Shown here one piece after another: positions 63,296-64,000 of a DNA stretch of 64,000 nt (position 1 is its first letter; each line of letters begins with the position of its first letter). The stretch is from Sorghum bicolor (Eukaryota > Streptophyta > Magnoliopsida > Poales > Poaceae), in NCBI RefSeq assembly GCF_000003195.3, contig NC_012871.2:48951862-49015861 (forward strand). The letters are read 5' to 3'. Under the pieces are notes generated by a model. The model was not told where the DNA came from, did no database searches, and saw only the letters and a list, made by a program, of their open reading frames with translations. The translations under genes and the position numbers were made by a program.

Positions 63296-64000
63296 TCATC
63301 TCAAGTTGGAGAAGTCAAGTATGTTCAATTCATTTCTCAACTTGAAAAATCTCTTCTCATCAAGTGGCTTTGTGAAGATGTCGGCTAGTTGATCTTCGGT
63401 GCCAATGCTTTCAATGCTAATATCACCCTTTTGTTGATGGTCTCTTATGAAGTGGTGCCTTATGTCAATGTGCTTAGTTCTTGAATGTTGAACCAGATTT
63501 TGTGTCATCTTGATTGCACTCTCATTGTCACATAGCAAAGGCACATTCTTGAATTTGATTCCAAAGTCATTCAAGGTAGCTTTCATCCAAAGCAATTGTG
63601 CACAACAACTACCGGCACTAATGTATTCAGCCTCGGCGGTTGATAGTGCAACACTATTTTGTTTCTTTGATGACCATGAAACTAGAGACCTTCCTAGCAA
63701 TTGACAAGTGACACTTGTGCTCATTCTATCAATCTTGCATCCACCATAGTCAGAGTCTGAATATCCAATCAACTCAAAGTTAGACCCCTTGGGATATCAT
63801 AGTCCAACATCATGAGTGCCCTTGAGATACCTCAATATTCTTTTGGTTGCTTTCAAGTGACTTTCTCTAGGTGAAGCTTGGTATCTTGCACACTTGCACA
63901 CACTAAACATCACATCCAGCCTTGATGCGGTGACATAGAGCAAACTTCCAATCATGGACCGATATAGCTTTTGATCTACCATGTTGCCACTTGCATCACT
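63296..64000 (-). pseudogene. pol: Sirevirus-type pol: RNase H and end of RT
   Basis: RNase H (63772-63296) shows SDSDYGGCKIDRMSTS, ALSTAEAEYISA and DNESAIKMTQNLVQHSRTKH, then ADIFTKPLDEKRF at the end. Upstream, 63982-63797 is in the same frame (YRSMIGSLLYVTASRLDV). A TGA separates the two, in a place where relatives have Trp (about 63794-63796). The RT catalytic box lies beyond the window. Confidence 0.85.

Larger units (their letters stand above)
60243..64000 (-). mobile_element. Sirevirus-type Ty1/copia retrotransposon, 3' part (cut by right window edge)
   Basis: The minus strand carries the end of pol (63296-64000), a long non-coding region with several polypurine tracts, and a roughly 2.0 kb 3' LTR. 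The LTR is rich in CACCGGAC/GTCCGGTG palindromes, which with multiple polypurine tracts are described for Sireviruses. The left border is set by eye at TGG, next to the F-box fragment, and may be off by several bases. No TSD can be checked. Confidence 0.72.

Noticed and set aside
1..64000. CRISPR arrays, tRNA or rRNA genes, bacterial operons
   Set aside because: No regularly spaced short repeats other than the 69 bp tandem array, no cloverleaf sequence recognised, and gene structure is that of a plant nucleus.

Overview
The window reads as nuclear DNA of a panicoid grass, most likely an Andropogoneae species such as a sorghum relative. The reasons are the dense nests of LTR retrotransposons of grass type, a Sirevirus LTR rich in CCGGA/TCCGG palindromes, the grass GGCCTTGTTTAGTT MITE family, and one spliced host gene. 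No prokaryotic gene, rRNA, tRNA or CRISPR array was seen. The organism is an inference; the element structures below are read directly from repeats, target-site duplications (TSDs), primer-binding sites (PBS) and translated domains.

Layout. 1-12097: a non-autonomous LTR element (A) with 1.2 kb LTRs and a tRNA-Asp-type PBS, no recognisable gag-pol, and a nested 4.6 kb solo LTR (3339-7929, TSD TCATT). It sits inside element B (12098-20913), a decayed Tat-lineage Ty3/gypsy element with protease, RT, two RNase H regions and integrase on + and a spliced antisense gene on -. B lies in or next to fragments of further gypsy elements, including an antisense plant-mobile-domain piece and an 817 bp LTR (about 20914-23054). 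23248-26427 is a 5'-truncated L1-type LINE with a 15 bp TSD.

26910-48234, minus strand, is the only clear host gene: 11 reconstructed exons encoding about 441 residues of ankyrin repeats followed by TPR-like repeats. Its intron 5 originally measured about 218 bp and now spans 12.4 kb, because LINE copies landed there and two related Ty1/copia elements (33134-38476 and 38978-44264, each with a 5 bp TSD) then landed in the LINE. Intron 8 holds a degenerate LTR element, intron 4 a 632 bp terminal-inverted-repeat element, and introns 6 and 8 LINE tails.

48235-51124 is the 5' flank of the gene, with a cluster of small MITEs. 51125-58144 is a very young Ty3/gypsy element (C): 688 bp LTRs differing at two positions and a TCAGT TSD. 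It lacks RNase H and integrase through internal deletions, so it probably moved using proteins supplied in trans. 59778-60236 carries neighbouring fragments of a GRAS-like and an F-box-like gene. 60243-64000 is the 3' LTR and pol end of a Sirevirus-type copia element on the minus strand, cut by the window edge.
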